From positions 1 to 52,849 of the forward strand of contig SVGT01000010.1 of assembly GCA_015056175.1 (NCBI GenBank): a stretch of 52,849 nucleotides of DNA, written 5' to 3'. The notes under the pieces are model-generated. The model was given only the letters and a program-made list of their open reading frames with translations, made no database searches and was not told where the DNA came from. Below are positions 32,260 through 42,152 of the stretch, piece after piece; position 1 is the stretch's first letter, and each line of letters starts with the position of its first letter. The DNA is from Clostridiales bacterium. Its GTDB lineage: Bacteria > Bacillota > Clostridia > Christensenellales > Aristaeellaceae. The translations under genes were made by a program, and so were the position numbers.

Positions 32260-32285
32260 AAAAATCGGCGCGGGCTGCGCCGATT
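32260..32285 (-). terminator. Terminator of the murA-ftsH operon
   Basis: Minus strand AATCGGCGC, loop AGCCC, GCGCCGATT, then a T-run, starting 5 bp after the ftsH stop. Confidence 0.9.
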
Positions 32286-32289
32286 GCAT

Positions 32290-34113
32290 TCAGGCGTTTA
32301 AAATCTGCATAAATTCATCGCCTGTGATGGTTTCCTTTTGCAAGAGATAAGCCGCCAGCTCATGGAGCTTTTCTTCCTTCTCCCTGAGGATGCGGAGCGC
32401 CTCTTCGTGGGCCTGTCTGACCAGCGCGCGCACCTCTTCGTCAATGAGGCGGGCGGTTTCGCTGCTGCAGGAAAGGGATGTATCGCCGCCCAGGTACTGG
32501 TTCTGCACCGTTTCCAGCGCCACCATGTCAAAACGGTCGCTCATGCCGTATCGGGTCACCATGGCGCGGGCCAGGCGGGTGATCTTTTCAATATCGTTGG
32601 AGGCGCCGCTGGTCACGGTGCCAAACACTGTTTCCTCGGCAGCGCGGCCGCCGGTGAGGGTGGCAAGGGTGGCCATGGCGTCCTCCCGGGTGAGCAGCAC
32701 GCGCTCGTCCTCCTCCACCTGCATGGTGTACCCCAGCGCGCCGGAAGTGCGGGGGATGATGGTGATCTTGGTGACCGGGGCGCTGTGCTTGTGGGCGGCT
32801 GCCACCATTGCATGGCCGATCTCGTGATAGGCGATCAGCTTCTTTTCCTGATCGGAGATGACGGCGTTCTTGCGCTGCATGCCGGCGATGACGTTTTCAA
32901 CGCTCTCCATAAGATCTGCCTGGCTGACGCGGTCCCTGCCCAGCCGCACGGCGCGCAGGGCGCTTTCGTTGACGATGTTGGCAAGCTCTGCGCCGCTTGC
33001 GCCCGAGGTCATGCGGGCGACGGCGGCAAGATCGATCTGCTCATCCGTCTTTACGTTCTGCGCATGCACCTGCAAGATGGCCAGGCGTCCTGCAAGATCG
33101 GGCAATTCCACGGGGATGCGGCGGTCAAAGCGCCCGGGGCGCAGAAGGGCGGGATCCAGGATCTCCGGTCGGTTGGTGGCCGCCAGGATCACCACGCCCT
33201 TGTTGCCGTCAAAGCCGTCCATTTCGGCAAGCAGCTGGTTCAGCGTCTGCTCCCGCTCATCGTTGCCGCCGGGGAGCGCGTTATCGCGTTTTTTGCCGAT
33301 GGTGTCAATTTCGTCAATGAACACGATGCAGGGGGCCTTTTCGCCTGCCTGCTTGAACAGATCGCGCACTTTGGCGGCGCCCATGCCCACGAACATTTCC
33401 ACAAACTCGCTGCCGCTGATGGAAAAGAAGGGCACCTTGGCTTCGCCTGCCACGGCCTTGGCCAGCAGCGTTTTGCCCGTGCCGGGAGGGCCCACCAGCA
33501 GCGCACCCTTGGGCAGCTTTGCGCCGATCTGGGCATACCGGGACGGGTTGTGCAAAAAATCCACGATCTCGCTGAGCGCTTCCTTGGCTTCATCCTGTCC
33601 GGCCACGTCCTTGAAGGTTTTGCCCGTCTGGCTCTCGATGTAGATCTTGGCGTTGTTCTTGCCCAGCGTCAGGGCATTGCCGCCCATGCGCTTTTGCATG
33701 GAGCGGGAGAGAATTTGCCCGATGAGCACGAAAAACACCATGGGCAGGATAAAGGACAGGAGGGTGGAAAGCAGCGGCGAGGTTTGGGTGGGGATCTCCG
33801 CGCCGAAAATGACGCCCTTTTCCAGCAAAAGCTGGGTCAGGTACTGCATATCCGGCCACACGCCCGTTTCGCCGTAGGCCTCCCTGCCGTTTGCATCCGT
33901 CACGGTAAACACGATGGAGGTGCCGTATTCATCCAGCGCCGCCGTCTTTACCTTGCCGTCGTTGATGAGCTGCAGAAACTGATCGTAGCTCACCTCCGTC
34001 ACCCGGGGGTGCAACAGGCTTGGGAACACGAAGACGTTGAGCAGCACGATGACCAGCAGCACCACGCCGTAATAATACAGCCAGGGTTTTTTGGGGTTTT
34101 TGCCTTCCTTCAT
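32290..34113 (-). CDS. ftsH: ATP-dependent zinc metalloprotease FtsH
   Basis: 607 residues, usual for FtsH. Two membrane helices ([20 protein letters not shown] near residue 15 and [21 protein letters not shown] near 115) flank a short extracytoplasmic domain. The AAA+ module has Walker A GPPGTGKT (about residue 208), Walker [13 protein letters not shown] and the second region of homology [22 protein letters not shown]. The zinc site is HEIGH (canonical HEAGH, still HExxH) near residue 431, with the distal Asp in SNDIEK. It degrades membrane and regulatory proteins. It is the third gene of the murA / membrane-protein / ftsH operon. Confidence 0.97.
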   Translation of the reverse strand: MKEGKNPKKPWLYYYGVVLLVIVLLNVFVFPSLLHPRVTEVSYDQFLQLINDGKVKTAALDEYGTSIVFTVTDANGREAYGETGVWPDMQYLTQLLLEKGVIFGAEIPTQTSPLLSTLLSFILPMVFFVLIGQILSRSMQKRMGGNALTLGKNNAKIYIESQTGKTFKDVAGQDEAKEALSEIVDFLHNPSRYAQIGAKLPKGALLVGPPGTGKTLLAKAVAGEAKVPFFSISGSEFVEMFVGMGAAKVRDLFKQAGEKAPCIVFIDEIDTIGKKRDNALPGGNDEREQTLNQLLAEMDGFDGNKGVVILAATNRPEILDPALLRPGRFDRRIPVELPDLAGRLAILQVHAQNVKTDEQIDLAAVARMTSGASGAELANIVNESALRAVRLGRDRVSQADLMESVENVIAGMQRKNAVISDQEKKLIAYHEIGHAMVAAAHKHSAPVTKITIIPRTSGALGYTMQVEEDERVLLTREDAMATLATLTGGRAAEETVFGTVTSGASNDIEKITRLARAMVTRYGMSDRFDMVALETVQNQYLGGDTSLSCSSETARLIDEEVRALVRQAHEEALRILREKEEKLHELAAYLLQKETITGDEFMQILNA

Positions 34114-34137
34114 AAAGTAAAGCTCCTTTCGCCGGGG

Positions 34138-34845
34138 TCAGTTTGTAGGTCTGGCAGGTTCTCTCTGCCTGCGGGTGGTGATGAGGCCGATCACGGAGAT
34201 GAGCAGCGCTGCCGCCGCATCCATGATGATATCCTTCATGGTATCCCTGAGCGCAGTCTGGCCGATTCGCACGATGCCCTGCGGATCCAGATATTTTTGC
34301 ATGTTCAGGCCCATGACGCAGTCCACGGTATACTCGTAGATCTCCCAGATTGCGCCGCAGCTGAGGGAAAAGCAGAATGCAAAGAGCGCGACGAACACCG
34401 GGCTCAGCTTCAGACGGATTTTTTCGCTGCGGTTGAGCATATCCACCAGGATGAAGCCCAGTGCGCAAAGCATCATGCCGGAAAAGAAGTGCAGCATGGT
34501 GTCCCAGTGCGGCACCGTTTCGTAAAATTCGAATACTTCGCCCAGAAACACGGCGCAATACAGAAAAACGTAATACAGGATGTAGATGGGGCTGGCGATC
34601 GTAATATTCCACCGCCGGGTCAGCACGGAGGGAAGCGACATGACCATTATACCCAGCAGACACTGCACCAGCATCAGGAGATAATCGCTTTTCAGGTTGA
34701 TATGCGTTGCGCCCTCCGGGACTTGCTCCGGTGCAAGCAGAAAACGGATGAAGGCGTATACCGTGCTGAGCAGCAGGCTGAAAAAGAGTACATTGCCTGC
34801 GATTTTCCGGATTTTTTCGTGGCGCCTGCTGCGCGTTTCGTCCAA
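34138..34845 (-). CDS. Multi-pass membrane protein, DUF2238/YjdF-like
   Basis: 235 residues from TTG 34845 with GAGAGGGG 7 nt upstream; longer frames run back into murA and are rejected. Six membrane helices are visible (NVLFFSLLLSTVYAFIRFLL, YLLMLVQCLLGIMVMSL, ITIASPIYILYYVFLYCAVFLGEVFEFY, MLHFFSGMMLCALGFILV, LSPVFVALFAFCFSLSCGAIWEIYEY, IIMDAAAALLISVIGLI). The HWDTMLHFFSG and GAIWEIYEY.VD blocks, with His, Asp and Glu in membrane regions, recall the DUF2238/YjdF group. Function is unknown. It is 24 bp upstream of ftsH and 52 bp after murA, so all three share a transcript. Confidence 0.72.
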   Translation of the reverse strand: MDETRSRRHEKIRKIAGNVLFFSLLLSTVYAFIRFLLAPEQVPEGATHINLKSDYLLMLVQCLLGIMVMSLPSVLTRRWNITIASPIYILYYVFLYCAVFLGEVFEFYETVPHWDTMLHFFSGMMLCALGFILVDMLNRSEKIRLKLSPVFVALFAFCFSLSCGAIWEIYEYTVDCVMGLNMQKYLDPQGIVRIGQTALRDTMKDIIMDAAAALLISVIGLITTRRQREPARPTN

Positions 34846-34897
34846 TCTGGTTCCCCTCTCTTTCCGGATATTATTTTGCAAAAGGGGAAAGCATCCG

Positions 34898-36142
34898 TCA
34901 AGAGGTGCGCACAACCGTGCCACCCAGTTGACACAGTTTTGCCTCAAGTGCCTCATAACCGCGCAAAAGATGGTCGTTTTCGTCGGTGAGCACGGTTTCG
35001 CCCTGGGCGCAGAGCCCGGCCAGCATCAGTGCGGCTGCGGCGCGCAGATCGGTGGCCGATACGTGGGCGCCCTGTAGCGGCACGCCGCCCTGGATGAGCG
35101 CCAATTGCCCCTCCACGCGGATCTGCGCGCCCATGCGGTTCAGCTCCACCACGTGCATGTAGCGGTTTTCAAAAATGGTTTCCAGAAACACGCTCAGCCC
35201 GTTTACCTGGGAGGCCGCCACCATCATGGGCGCTTGCATATCGGTGGGAAAGCCGGGGTAGGACAGCGTGCGCACCTCGATGGGATGGCGGGCGCGGCCC
35301 CGGATGCGCAGGCCCTTTTCATCCTCCTGGATGATGAGACCCATCTCCTGCAGTTTGAACAGCACCGCCCGCATATGATCGCTGCGGGCGCTTTGCAAAA
35401 GCACGCTGCCGTCCGTCAGCGCACAGGCGCAGGCCAAAGTGCCCGCTTCGATCCGGTCGGGGATGGGGGTATACACCGTGCCGTGCAGCCGGGAAACGCC
35501 CTCCACGGTGATGTTGGCCGTGCCTGCGCCTACGATGCGCGCGCCGCAGGCGTTAAGAAACTGGCACAGATCCACAATCTCCGGCTCCTTGGCGGCGTTT
35601 TCCAGCCTGGTGACGCCCCTTGCAAGCACCGCCGCCATCAGCAGGTTTTCCGTAGCGCCCACGCTTGGAAAATCCAGATAGATGCTGCCGCCGGCAAGAT
35701 GTCCCTCCGCCCGCACCGCGCCGCCCTCGTACTGGATGCGCGCGCCCATCTTCTGCAGACCCTTCAGGTGCAGATCGATGGGACGCTGGCCGATGGCGCA
35801 GCCGCCGGGCATGGACAGCACCGCTTCGCCTGTGCGGGCCATCAGCGGCCCCAGGATCAGCACGGAGGCGCGCATGGTGCGCAGCGTTTCCTGCCTTTCC
35901 GGGGAATGGATGTGGCGGGCGCAGATGCGCAGGGCGTTTTCCTCCCAGTGCACCTGTGCGCCGCAGTGGAGGAGGATGCGGCACATGTTTTCCACGTCGC
36001 TCAAACGCGGCGCGTTGAGGATAAGCACCTCCTCATCCGTGAGCAGCGCCGCGGCCAGTATGGGCAGCACGGCGTTTTTGCTGGCGGCGATTTTGACTTC
36101 GCCGGATAATTTCTGGGTATGATGAATGGTGTACTGAGCCAT
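34898..36142 (-). CDS. murA: UDP-N-acetylglucosamine 1-carboxyvinyltransferase
   Basis: 414 residues. ATG 36142 follows GGAGGTGCCCT; longer frames lack a site. The EPSP-synthase-like fold is clear: KLSGEVKIAASKNAVLPILAAALLT, RASVLILGPLMARTGEAVLSMPGGCAIGQRPIDLHLKGLQKMGA, and later SYPGFPTDMQAPMMV and ENRYMHVVELNRMGA. The loop Cys of PGGCAIG, needed for phosphoenolpyruvate attack and targeted by fosfomycin, is present, so the enzyme should be fosfomycin-sensitive by this criterion. It performs the first committed step of peptidoglycan synthesis. It is first in an operon with a membrane protein and ftsH, divergent from uvrB. Confidence 0.96.
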   Translation of the reverse strand: MAQYTIHHTQKLSGEVKIAASKNAVLPILAAALLTDEEVLILNAPRLSDVENMCRILLHCGAQVHWEENALRICARHIHSPERQETLRTMRASVLILGPLMARTGEAVLSMPGGCAIGQRPIDLHLKGLQKMGARIQYEGGAVRAEGHLAGGSIYLDFPSVGATENLLMAAVLARGVTRLENAAKEPEIVDLCQFLNACGARIVGAGTANITVEGVSRLHGTVYTPIPDRIEAGTLACACALTDGSVLLQSARSDHMRAVLFKLQEMGLIIQEDEKGLRIRGRARHPIEVRTLSYPGFPTDMQAPMMVAASQVNGLSVFLETIFENRYMHVVELNRMGAQIRVEGQLALIQGGVPLQGAHVSATDLRAAAALMLAGLCAQGETVLTDENDHLLRGYEALEAKLCQLGGTVVRTS

Positions 36143-36302
36143 AGGGCACCTCCGGAATTTTTGTCGGCACGTGCCCATTGTGTCTCGCTTTTTTGCAAAC
36201 ATGCCGCCCGCAATGGGGCGCAAATGCGCTGGCAGGCACAAGTTGTCTGCATAGGCGGCAAAAAGGACGGCAGGAACGCTTTTCTTTGGGAAAAAATTTG
36301 TG

Positions 36303-36331
36303 TTGGCAAAGGGCGGCGTTCATGGTAAAAT
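36303..36331 (+). promoter_or_regulatory. Promoter of uvrB
   Basis: TTGGCA (36303-36308), 17-bp spacer, TAAAAT (36326-36331). No SOS-type operator was seen in this gap. Confidence 0.75.
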
Positions 36332-36372
36332 AAAGGGGAACAAAAATTCGCTTATTTTCATTTGGAGGTTGC

Positions 36373-38385
36373 ATGGACGGGAAATTTGTGCTCAAGGCGC
36401 CCTATGCGCCCCGGGGCGATCAGCCGCAGGCCATTGACGAGCTGGCAAAGGGCGTGAAGGACGGCCTTGCCCATCAGGTGCTGCTGGGCGTGACGGGCTC
36501 GGGCAAAACCTTTACCATGGCGTCGGTCATTGAAAAGGTGCAGCGGCCCACGCTTGTGATCGCGCATAATAAAACGCTGGCGGCGCAGCTGTGCAGCGAG
36601 TTTCGCTCCTTTTTCCCGGACAGCGCGGTGGAATACTTCGTTTCCTATTATGATTATTATCAGCCGGAGGCATACATCGCTTCCAGCGATACCTATATCG
36701 AAAAGGACGCTTCCGTCAACGACGAGATCGACCGCCTGCGCCACAGCGCCACGGCGGCGCTTCGCGAGCGCCGGGACGTGATCATCGTGGCATCCGTCAG
36801 CTGCATTTATTCCATGGGCGATCCCAGCGAGTACGAGGGGCAGATGATCTCCCTCCGTCCCGGCATGCGCATGGAAATTCCGGAGCTTCTGCGCAAGCTG
36901 GTGGACATCCAGTACGAGCGCAACGATCTGAGTTTGGAGCGGGGCAATTTCCGCGTCCGGGGCGATACGGTGGAGATCATCCCCAAGGGTCAGCTGGACG
37001 ACGGCGTGCGGGTGGAATTTTTCGGCGACGAGATCGACTGCATCAAGGAATTTTCCGTCACCACCGGGCAGGCGCTGCGCACGGTGCAGCATACCGCCAT
37101 CTATCCTGCCACCCACTATGCCACAAGCGTGGAGCACCGGGACGAAAACATCGGCTGCATTGAACGGGATCTGGTCAAACGCATCCACGAGTTTGAGGCG
37201 GAGGGAAAGCTCTTGGAAGCCCAGCGCATTTCCCAGCGCACCCGCTACGATATTGAAATGATGCGGGAGATCGGCTACTGCCAGGGCATTGAAAACTATT
37301 CCCGCTATTTTGACGGCCGCAGGGAAGGGGAGGCGCCCTTCTGTCTGCTGGATTATTTCCCCGGGGATTTTCTGGTGATGATCGACGAAAGCCACGTGAC
37401 GGTGCCCCAGGTGCGCGCCATGTACGCAGGCGACCGCGCCCGTAAGGAGGAACTGGTCAAGTACGGCTTCCGTCTGCCCTCCGCCTTTGATAACAGGCCG
37501 CTGAAGTTTGACGAGTTTGAACAGCGCATCAAACAGGTGATCTACGTATCCGCCACCCCCGGCCCTTATGAAAAGGAGCATACGCAAAAGACCGTGGAGC
37601 AGATCATCCGCCCCACGGGCCTGCTGGATCCCCGCATCATCGTGCGCCCGGCCACCGGACAGGTGGACGATCTGGTGGGCGAGATCAACGACGTGGTGGG
37701 CAAGGGGTACCGCGTGCTGGTGACTACGCTCACCAAGAAAATGGCAGAGCGCCTCACCGATTATCTGGATGAACTTGGGATGCGTGTGCGGTATCTGCAC
37801 AGCGATATTGTGACGCTGGAGCGCACCAAGCTGATCCGCGAATTGCGCGTGGGCGAGTTTGACGTGCTGGTGGGCATCAATCTGCTGCGCGAGGGTCTGG
37901 ACTTGCCGGAGGTGGGGCTGGTGGCCATTTTGGATGCGGACAAGGAGGGCTTCCTCCGCAGCGAAACCAGCCTCATTCAGACAATCGGCCGCGCCGCCCG
38001 CAACGTGGAGGGCAAGGTGATCATGTACGCCGACGTGCCCACGGAAAGCATGATGCGCGCCATCTCGGAAACCAACCGCCGCCGTGCCATTCAGGAAGCC
38101 TATAACGAAGAAAACGGCATCACGCCCCAGAGCGTGCAGAGCGCCGTGCGGGCGCTGCTTGAGATCACCGACCGGGTCACCGAGGACGTGAAGGGCGATC
38201 TGGACGAGGATGAAAAGGCCATCTGGATCAAGCAATTGGAGGATCAGATGCTGACCGCCGCATCCCAGATGGAATTTGAAAAGGCAGCCAAGCTCCGCGA
38301 CCAGCTCTTTGCCATCCGGGGCGACGCGCCCATCGATCGGCCCCAGCCCACCCAGCGCAGACGGCGTGAGCGGGCCAGAAAGTAA
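36373..38385 (+). CDS. uvrB: Excinuclease ABC subunit B
   Basis: 670 residues, standard for UvrB, with GGAGG 4 nt before the ATG. Walker A is [12 protein letters not shown] (near residue 40). The beta-hairpin that probes damaged strands ([21 protein letters not shown], about residue 92) is intact, as are [16 protein letters not shown], the helicase motif [15 protein letters not shown] (about 535) and the C-terminal UVR motif binding UvrC ([27 protein letters not shown], about 620-650). It acts in nucleotide-excision repair with UvrA and UvrC, which are not in this window. It is followed 22 bp later by a HAD phosphatase, likely co-transcribed. Confidence 0.97.
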   Translation: MDGKFVLKAPYAPRGDQPQAIDELAKGVKDGLAHQVLLGVTGSGKTFTMASVIEKVQRPTLVIAHNKTLAAQLCSEFRSFFPDSAVEYFVSYYDYYQPEAYIASSDTYIEKDASVNDEIDRLRHSATAALRERRDVIIVASVSCIYSMGDPSEYEGQMISLRPGMRMEIPELLRKLVDIQYERNDLSLERGNFRVRGDTVEIIPKGQLDDGVRVEFFGDEIDCIKEFSVTTGQALRTVQHTAIYPATHYATSVEHRDENIGCIERDLVKRIHEFEAEGKLLEAQRISQRTRYDIEMMREIGYCQGIENYSRYFDGRREGEAPFCLLDYFPGDFLVMIDESHVTVPQVRAMYAGDRARKEELVKYGFRLPSAFDNRPLKFDEFEQRIKQVIYVSATPGPYEKEHTQKTVEQIIRPTGLLDPRIIVRPATGQVDDLVGEINDVVGKGYRVLVTTLTKKMAERLTDYLDELGMRVRYLHSDIVTLERTKLIRELRVGEFDVLVGINLLREGLDLPEVGLVAILDADKEGFLRSETSLIQTIGRAARNVEGKVIMYADVPTESMMRAISETNRRRAIQEAYNEENGITPQSVQSAVRALLEITDRVTEDVKGDLDEDEKAIWIKQLEDQMLTAASQMEFEKAAKLRDQLFAIRGDAPIDRPQPTQRRRRERARK

Positions 38386-38407
38386 TCGAAACAGGAGAGA
38401 AATTGCC

Positions 38408-39229
38408 ATGCAAAAGCCCGTCATCGCCATGATCTACGATTTTGACAAGACGCTGTGCACCAAGGATATGCAGGAGTACGGCTTTATTCCCTCCCTGGGC
38501 ATGAGCGCCGATGAATTCTGGGATTCCGTGAATGACTTGACGGATGGGGAGCAGATGGACAATATCCTGGCCTATATGTACATGATGGTGAAAATGGCGC
38601 ACGAAAAAAACACCCCTGTCAGCCGCGATACCTTCCTCAACCTGGGCAAGGGCGTGGAGTATTTTAGGGGCGTGGAAACCTGGTTTGACCGCATCACCCG
38701 CTTTGGCGACAGCGTGGGCGTGCAGGTGGAGCACTATATCGTGTCCTCCGGCATCAAGGAGATCATCGAAGGCACCAGCATTGCAAGATTTTTCAAAAAG
38801 ATCTACGCCTGCGAATTTATGTACCGGGACGGGGTCATCCAGTGGCCCAAGATGGCCGTCAATTACACGGCCAAGACCCAGTTCATGTTCCGCATCAACA
38901 AGGGCGTATTGGACATCGACAGCAAAAGCGCCACGGAGCTGAACCGCTATACGCCCGAAAACGAGCGCCGGGTGCCCTTCCGCAACATGATCTACATCGG
39001 CGACGGGCCCACCGACGTGCCCTGCATGAAGCTGATCAAAAGCTACGGCGGGCAGGCCATTGCCGTGTACGATCCCGAAAAGGGCGAAAGCCGTGCGCTG
39101 CCCCTGCTTCGGGACAACCGGGTCAATTTTATCGCACCGGCGGACTACAGTGAAAATACGCGCCTGGAACGGGTGGTTGAGACCATCATCCGCAAAATGG
39201 CCGCGGAAAACGCGATGCTGAATATGTAA
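38408..39229 (+). CDS. HAD-family phosphatase
   Basis: 273 residues. ATG 38408 has AGGAGA about 11 nt upstream; an earlier in-frame ATG lies within uvrB. HAD motif I is MIYDFDKTLCTKDM (nucleophile Asp, near residue 10), motif II is YIVSSGIKEII and motif IV is YIGDGPTDVPCMKLI (about residue 199). The helical cap between residues 20 and 110 resembles phosphoserine-phosphatase-like members. It would remove phosphate from a small metabolite; the substrate is unknown. It lies in an operon with uvrB and ends before a hairpin terminator shared with the convergent methyltransferase. Confidence 0.87.
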   Translation: MQKPVIAMIYDFDKTLCTKDMQEYGFIPSLGMSADEFWDSVNDLTDGEQMDNILAYMYMMVKMAHEKNTPVSRDTFLNLGKGVEYFRGVETWFDRITRFGDSVGVQVEHYIVSSGIKEIIEGTSIARFFKKIYACEFMYRDGVIQWPKMAVNYTAKTQFMFRINKGVLDIDSKSATELNRYTPENERRVPFRNMIYIGDGPTDVPCMKLIKSYGGQAIAVYDPEKGESRALPLLRDNRVNFIAPADYSENTRLERVVETIIRKMAAENAMLNM

Positions 39230-39244
39230 AAACAATAACAAATA

Positions 39245-39276
39245 CAGCCCTGATCCGTTTGGATCGGGGCTGCGTT
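39245..39276. terminator. Hairpin between convergent genes
   Basis: CAGCCCTGATCC and GGATCGGGGCTG around GTTT, followed by a broken T-run (CGTTTGTTG); A/T-rich on both sides. Probably a modest bidirectional terminator. Confidence 0.7.
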
Positions 39277-39283
39277 TGTTGAA

Positions 39284-40720
39284 TCAGAATTGCTTTAATG
39301 TCAGTACAGCTGCGCAGAAGGAGGTCTTTGTGAAAGAAAGCTGAGGAAAGGTTTTCTTCAGTTCTTCATATGCAAAGTAATATTCTTCATCATCCCATTC
39401 TTCGCTGTACTCTGCGCGGCAGGCTTCCAGTGCAGTGCGGTTTTCAAAAGCAATGTCACCGATATAGATACATCCGTTTGGTGTGAGGAGTGGCAGCAGG
39501 GAACGCAGGAAAGCAACTTTCTGCTCATCTGTCAGATGGTGCAGCGAATAGGTGGCAATGATGGCATCATAACGGTGCTGAAGCAATGCCTGATGCAGCC
39601 CCTGTGCGATATCGCCTGAATACAGATGGGCCTGCGGCATATGGCTTTGGGCAATGGCGCGCATGGATTCGGAAAAATCCTGTCCATAAATGGTGCAGCC
39701 ATGTGCATAGAGCTTTGTGGTTAGCGTGCCTGTACCAAAACCAATGTCCAGTACGGTTTGCGCGCCGCTGCTCTTCACGCGATCATAGATGGCGGCCAAT
39801 GTATCCTGATACCCTGCGAAAGGGTAGGCATGTTGCCCATCCGTATTTGCCACATCGTTGTCGTATTCGTCCGCCCAGCGGTCAAAAAGTGCTTCGTTCT
39901 TTGATACCTGCTTCACATAATCGTACACCCTGCCGCCCTCGGCGGTATCGTGCACAAACCAGGCAAAGCCCCGCTTGACCAATTCCTCATCCGGGGCGGT
40001 GCGCTTGAACTCGTCATCGCCGTTGCAGCAGACGATCCAGCCGCCGCTTTTGCACACGCGGCTCATTTCGGCGATCTCGGCGTCATAGTCATCGCCCACC
40101 ACATGGCCGGACAGGACTGCGTCGAAGGTGTTGTCCTCAAAGGGCAGATTGGCAGCCTCGCCGTCCAGCACCTTCATGTTGGGGATGTTTTCCTGCCGGA
40201 TACGGTCGCGCATGTATTCCCGCAGCATGTCGCAGGGCTCGCTGGCGTATACGCGCCGCGCGACTTTGGCGGCGGCAAAGGCAAGCCGCCCGGTGCCGGC
40301 GCCAACGTCCAGCACGAGTTTATCGTTCAGGTCGCAGAGGCGGTGCAGGTATTTGGCGTCCCAGTTGCGGATGTAGTTGATGTTGTTCATCACCTGCGGA
40401 TAGGCGTATACCACAAAGGTTTCCAGCATTTCCAGGATCTCGGTTTCCGCACGGCGCATTTCCTCCCGGGAAGCATGGGGCAGGGGCAGCGCTTCGATCC
40501 GATCCAGAAAAGGAATGCTTTCCGGGCATTTGTGACGGCAGAACTCCCGGACGTGGGGGTAGGGGAGCAGCGCCCTGGCCATCAAGGTCAAATAGCTTTC
40601 CCCGTTTTCGGGGCGCCAGGCCTGGTTTTCCGTCAGAATGTAGCGCAGCGCCCAGCGGTCAAAGAGCAGAAAGCAGTTCATGGTGTATTTGGTTGCGTCG
40701 ATCCAGTTGTAAAAAGACAT
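39284..40720 (-). CDS. Fusion of two SAM-dependent methyltransferase domains
   Basis: 478 residues. Domain 1 (about 100-265) has the class I motif LVLDVGAGTGR (residues 135-145), EP as the acidic end of strand 2, and LPFEDNTFDAVLSGHV. Domain 2 (about 275-478) resembles B. subtilis YrrT: FDRWADEYDNDV, PFAGYQDTLAAIYDRV, VLDIGFGTGTLTTKLY (322-337), IIATYSLHHL and AAVLTL at the end. YrrT acts on S-adenosyl compounds in methionine recycling. Substrates here are unknown. DNA coding for domain 2 (below about 39,910) is clearly more A/T-rich than that for domain 1. GGAGG precedes the ATG. It may be a true fusion; a sequencing join is less likely because the frame is uninterrupted. Confidence 0.85.
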   Translation of the reverse strand: MSFYNWIDATKYTMNCFLLFDRWALRYILTENQAWRPENGESYLTLMARALLPYPHVREFCRHKCPESIPFLDRIEALPLPHASREEMRRAETEILEMLETFVVYAYPQVMNNINYIRNWDAKYLHRLCDLNDKLVLDVGAGTGRLAFAAAKVARRVYASEPCDMLREYMRDRIRQENIPNMKVLDGEAANLPFEDNTFDAVLSGHVVGDDYDAEIAEMSRVCKSGGWIVCCNGDDEFKRTAPDEELVKRGFAWFVHDTAEGGRVYDYVKQVSKNEALFDRWADEYDNDVANTDGQHAYPFAGYQDTLAAIYDRVKSSGAQTVLDIGFGTGTLTTKLYAHGCTIYGQDFSESMRAIAQSHMPQAHLYSGDIAQGLHQALLQHRYDAIIATYSLHHLTDEQKVAFLRSLLPLLTPNGCIYIGDIAFENRTALEACRAEYSEEWDDEEYYFAYEELKKTFPQLSFTKTSFCAAVLTLKQF

Positions 40721-40806
40721 ATGCGTCCTCCGTAATCGTTTTTGTTATGATATCAACGGCAAAACGGCGGATGATCCAAGTGATGCAGCGCTTCGGATAG
40801 TCTTTG

Positions 40807-40855
40807 GGCAGCAATCCCTCTGCTTGCACAAGGGAGCTGTGTATGGATTGCTGCC
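40807..40855. repeat. Imperfect small inverted-repeat element
   Basis: Perfect 11-bp arms GGCAGCAATCC and GGATTGCTGCC enclose 27 bp containing CCTCTGCTTGCACAAGGGAG, reminiscent of the dispersed repeats at 459-738. It probably is a degraded member of that family. Confidence 0.55.
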
Positions 40856-40860
40856 GCAAC

Positions 40861-40902
40861 AAAAAAAGCAGCCTGTTCTTTGCGCACAAAAAACAGGCTG
40901 CT
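40861..40902 (-). terminator. Terminator of the rplU-prp-rpmA operon
   Basis: Minus strand AGCAGCCTGTT and AACAGGCTGCT around a 14-nt loop, followed by seven T. Confidence 0.9.
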
Positions 40903-40925
40903 GACAGATCGACGGCTAAAATCGA

Positions 40926-41225
40926 TTACTGGGCGGCTTCGGCGGTGACCACGGGATGCACGGACACCTGCTTGTCGCTCTTGCCCTTACGCTCGAAGCG
41001 CATGATGCCATCCACCTTGGCGAACAGGGTATCGTCCTTGCCGATGCCCACGTTCAGGCCGGGATGCACCTTGGTGCCACGCTGACGAACGAGGATATTG
41101 CCGGCCAGCACGAACTGACCATCAGCACGCTTCGGACCCAGACGCTTGGACTCGCTGTCGCGGCCGTTGCGGGTGGAGCCCATACCTTTTTTATGCGCAA
41201 AAAGCTGCAGATTGAGCTTCAACAT
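40926..41225 (-). CDS. rpmA: Ribosomal protein bL27 precursor
   Basis: 99 residues from ATG 41225, GGAGG upstream. The N-terminus [24 protein letters not shown] carries the Firmicute extension [11 protein letters not shown] that must be removed by the protease Prp before L27 can work at the peptidyl-transferase centre. The rest is standard L27 ([42 protein letters not shown]) with a short C-terminal extension. The processing enzyme is encoded 4 bp upstream in the same operon. Confidence 0.98.
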   Translation of the reverse strand: MLKLNLQLFAHKKGMGSTRNGRDSESKRLGPKRADGQFVLAGNILVRQRGTKVHPGLNVGIGKDDTLFAKVDGIMRFERKGKSDKQVSVHPVVTAEAAQ

Positions 41226-41229
41226 TGTC

Positions 41230-41559
41230 TTATTCCTCCATGATTGTTTTTTCGGTAAGCGATACAAACTTGGGGTACGTTTCCTGAAGGTCCCGCATGC
41301 CCTGACGGAGCGTCATGAGAATGACCTGCGTATCATGGCTGCGGTGTTCTCTGGGCAGGAACACGGAAAGGTTTCCGTCCTCCATCATGCACTCGGGCTT
41401 CACGTGCGCCACGCTTTCCAGCGCATTGGCACAGGCAATGGTCAGAATGGATGCGCCGGCGCAGACGATATCCCGTCCGGCTCTGGCATACCCCGCGTGA
41501 CCTTTGCATTCAAACCCTGCAAGCGCATCACCCGATTGAAGAAACGTACAGGTGATCAT
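41230..41559 (-). CDS. prp: Ribosomal-processing cysteine protease Prp (YsxB)
   Basis: 109 residues. The catalytic pair is visible in [22 protein letters not shown]: His of GHAGYA (residue 21) and Cys of DIVCAG (about 33). Prp removes the N-terminal extension of L27 (encoded next). The start ATG is 1 nt after the rplU stop, and the stop is 4 nt before rpmA, the conserved rplU-prp-rpmA order of Firmicutes. Length and motifs are complete. Confidence 0.96.
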   Translation of the reverse strand: MITCTFLQSGDALAGFECKGHAGYARAGRDIVCAGASILTIACANALESVAHVKPECMMEDGNLSVFLPREHRSHDTQVILMTLRQGMRDLQETYPKFVSLTEKTIMEE

Positions 41560-41560
41560 C

Positions 41561-41866
41561 TCAGGCGTTCACGCCGGTGATTTCCACCTTGGTGAAGGGC
41601 TGGCGATGGCCGGCCTTGCGGCGGTAGTTCTTCTTGGCCTTGTACTTGAGGATACGGATCTTTTCGCCCTTGCCGTGCTGCAGGACCTTGGCGGTCACGC
41701 AGGCGCCTTCGATGTAGGGATTGCCCACCGCGATGGTCTCACCGGAAACCATCATCACGGGGAAAGAGACAATCTCGCCCACGGGTGCTTCGATCTTTTC
41801 GATGTAGATGGTGTCCCCTTCGGACACACGGTACTGTTTGCCGCCGGTCGCGATAATAGCGTACAT
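41561..41866 (-). CDS. rplU: Ribosomal protein bL21
   Basis: 101 residues. ATG 41866 gives the conserved [25 protein letters not shown]; an in-frame GTG nine bases earlier falls in the AGGAGGTG ribosome binding site. The C-terminal signature [23 protein letters not shown] is intact. It binds 23S rRNA in the large subunit. It is first in the operon, behind a leader of about 120 nt that may mediate autoregulation. Confidence 0.98.
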   Translation of the reverse strand: MYAIIATGGKQYRVSEGDTIYIEKIEAPVGEIVSFPVMMVSGETIAVGNPYIEGACVTAKVLQHGKGEKIRILKYKAKKNYRRKAGHRQPFTKVEITGVNA

Positions 41867-41983
41867 GGGCAGCACCTCCTGATTATAATACTCGCCGGGA
41901 CTTGCTTGGAGTGTAAGGATAGCATCTTTCAGCCATGAGGCCGCGCGTTGTGCGCGTTAGGGAGCCCCTCCCGTGCGGCTTGC
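41867..41983 (-). promoter_or_regulatory. L21 leader-like 5' untranslated region
   Basis: About 117 nt between the predicted start of transcription and rplU. It contains the hairpin GGGAGGGGCTCCC, a second stem GCGCGC..GCGCGC (CGCGCACAACGCGCG) and ends in AGGAGG. Its position and stem arrangement fit the Firmicute ribosomal L21 leader; I cannot confirm with a covariance model. Confidence 0.55.
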
Positions 41984-41989
41984 CGTAAA

Positions 41990-42019
41990 ATGATACACGA
42001 AAAAAGACGTTTTGTCAAG
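41990..42019 (-). promoter_or_regulatory. Promoter of the rplU operon
   Basis: Minus strand TTGACA (42019-42014), 18-bp spacer, TATCAT (41995-41990). Confidence 0.85.
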
Positions 42020-42073
42020 CATTTTTCGCCGCTTTTTTGAGCAAATGAAAGGTTTTATGTCCTTTTCCCGCCC

Positions 42074-42102
42074 TTGCAATAAAAGGGGAGTTGCGGTATA
42101 CT
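42074..42102 (+). promoter_or_regulatory. Promoter of pyruvate kinase
   Basis: TTGCAA (42074-42079), 17-bp spacer, TATACT (42097-42102). Confidence 0.8.
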
Positions 42103-42152
42103 GGATAAAGTGGATACAACCCAAAAAGGAATGCTTTTCCGGAGGTTTCAAT

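Noticed and set aside
32338-34989. 883-codon plus-strand frame opposite ftsH
   Set aside because: Antisense shadow of a textbook FtsH gene.
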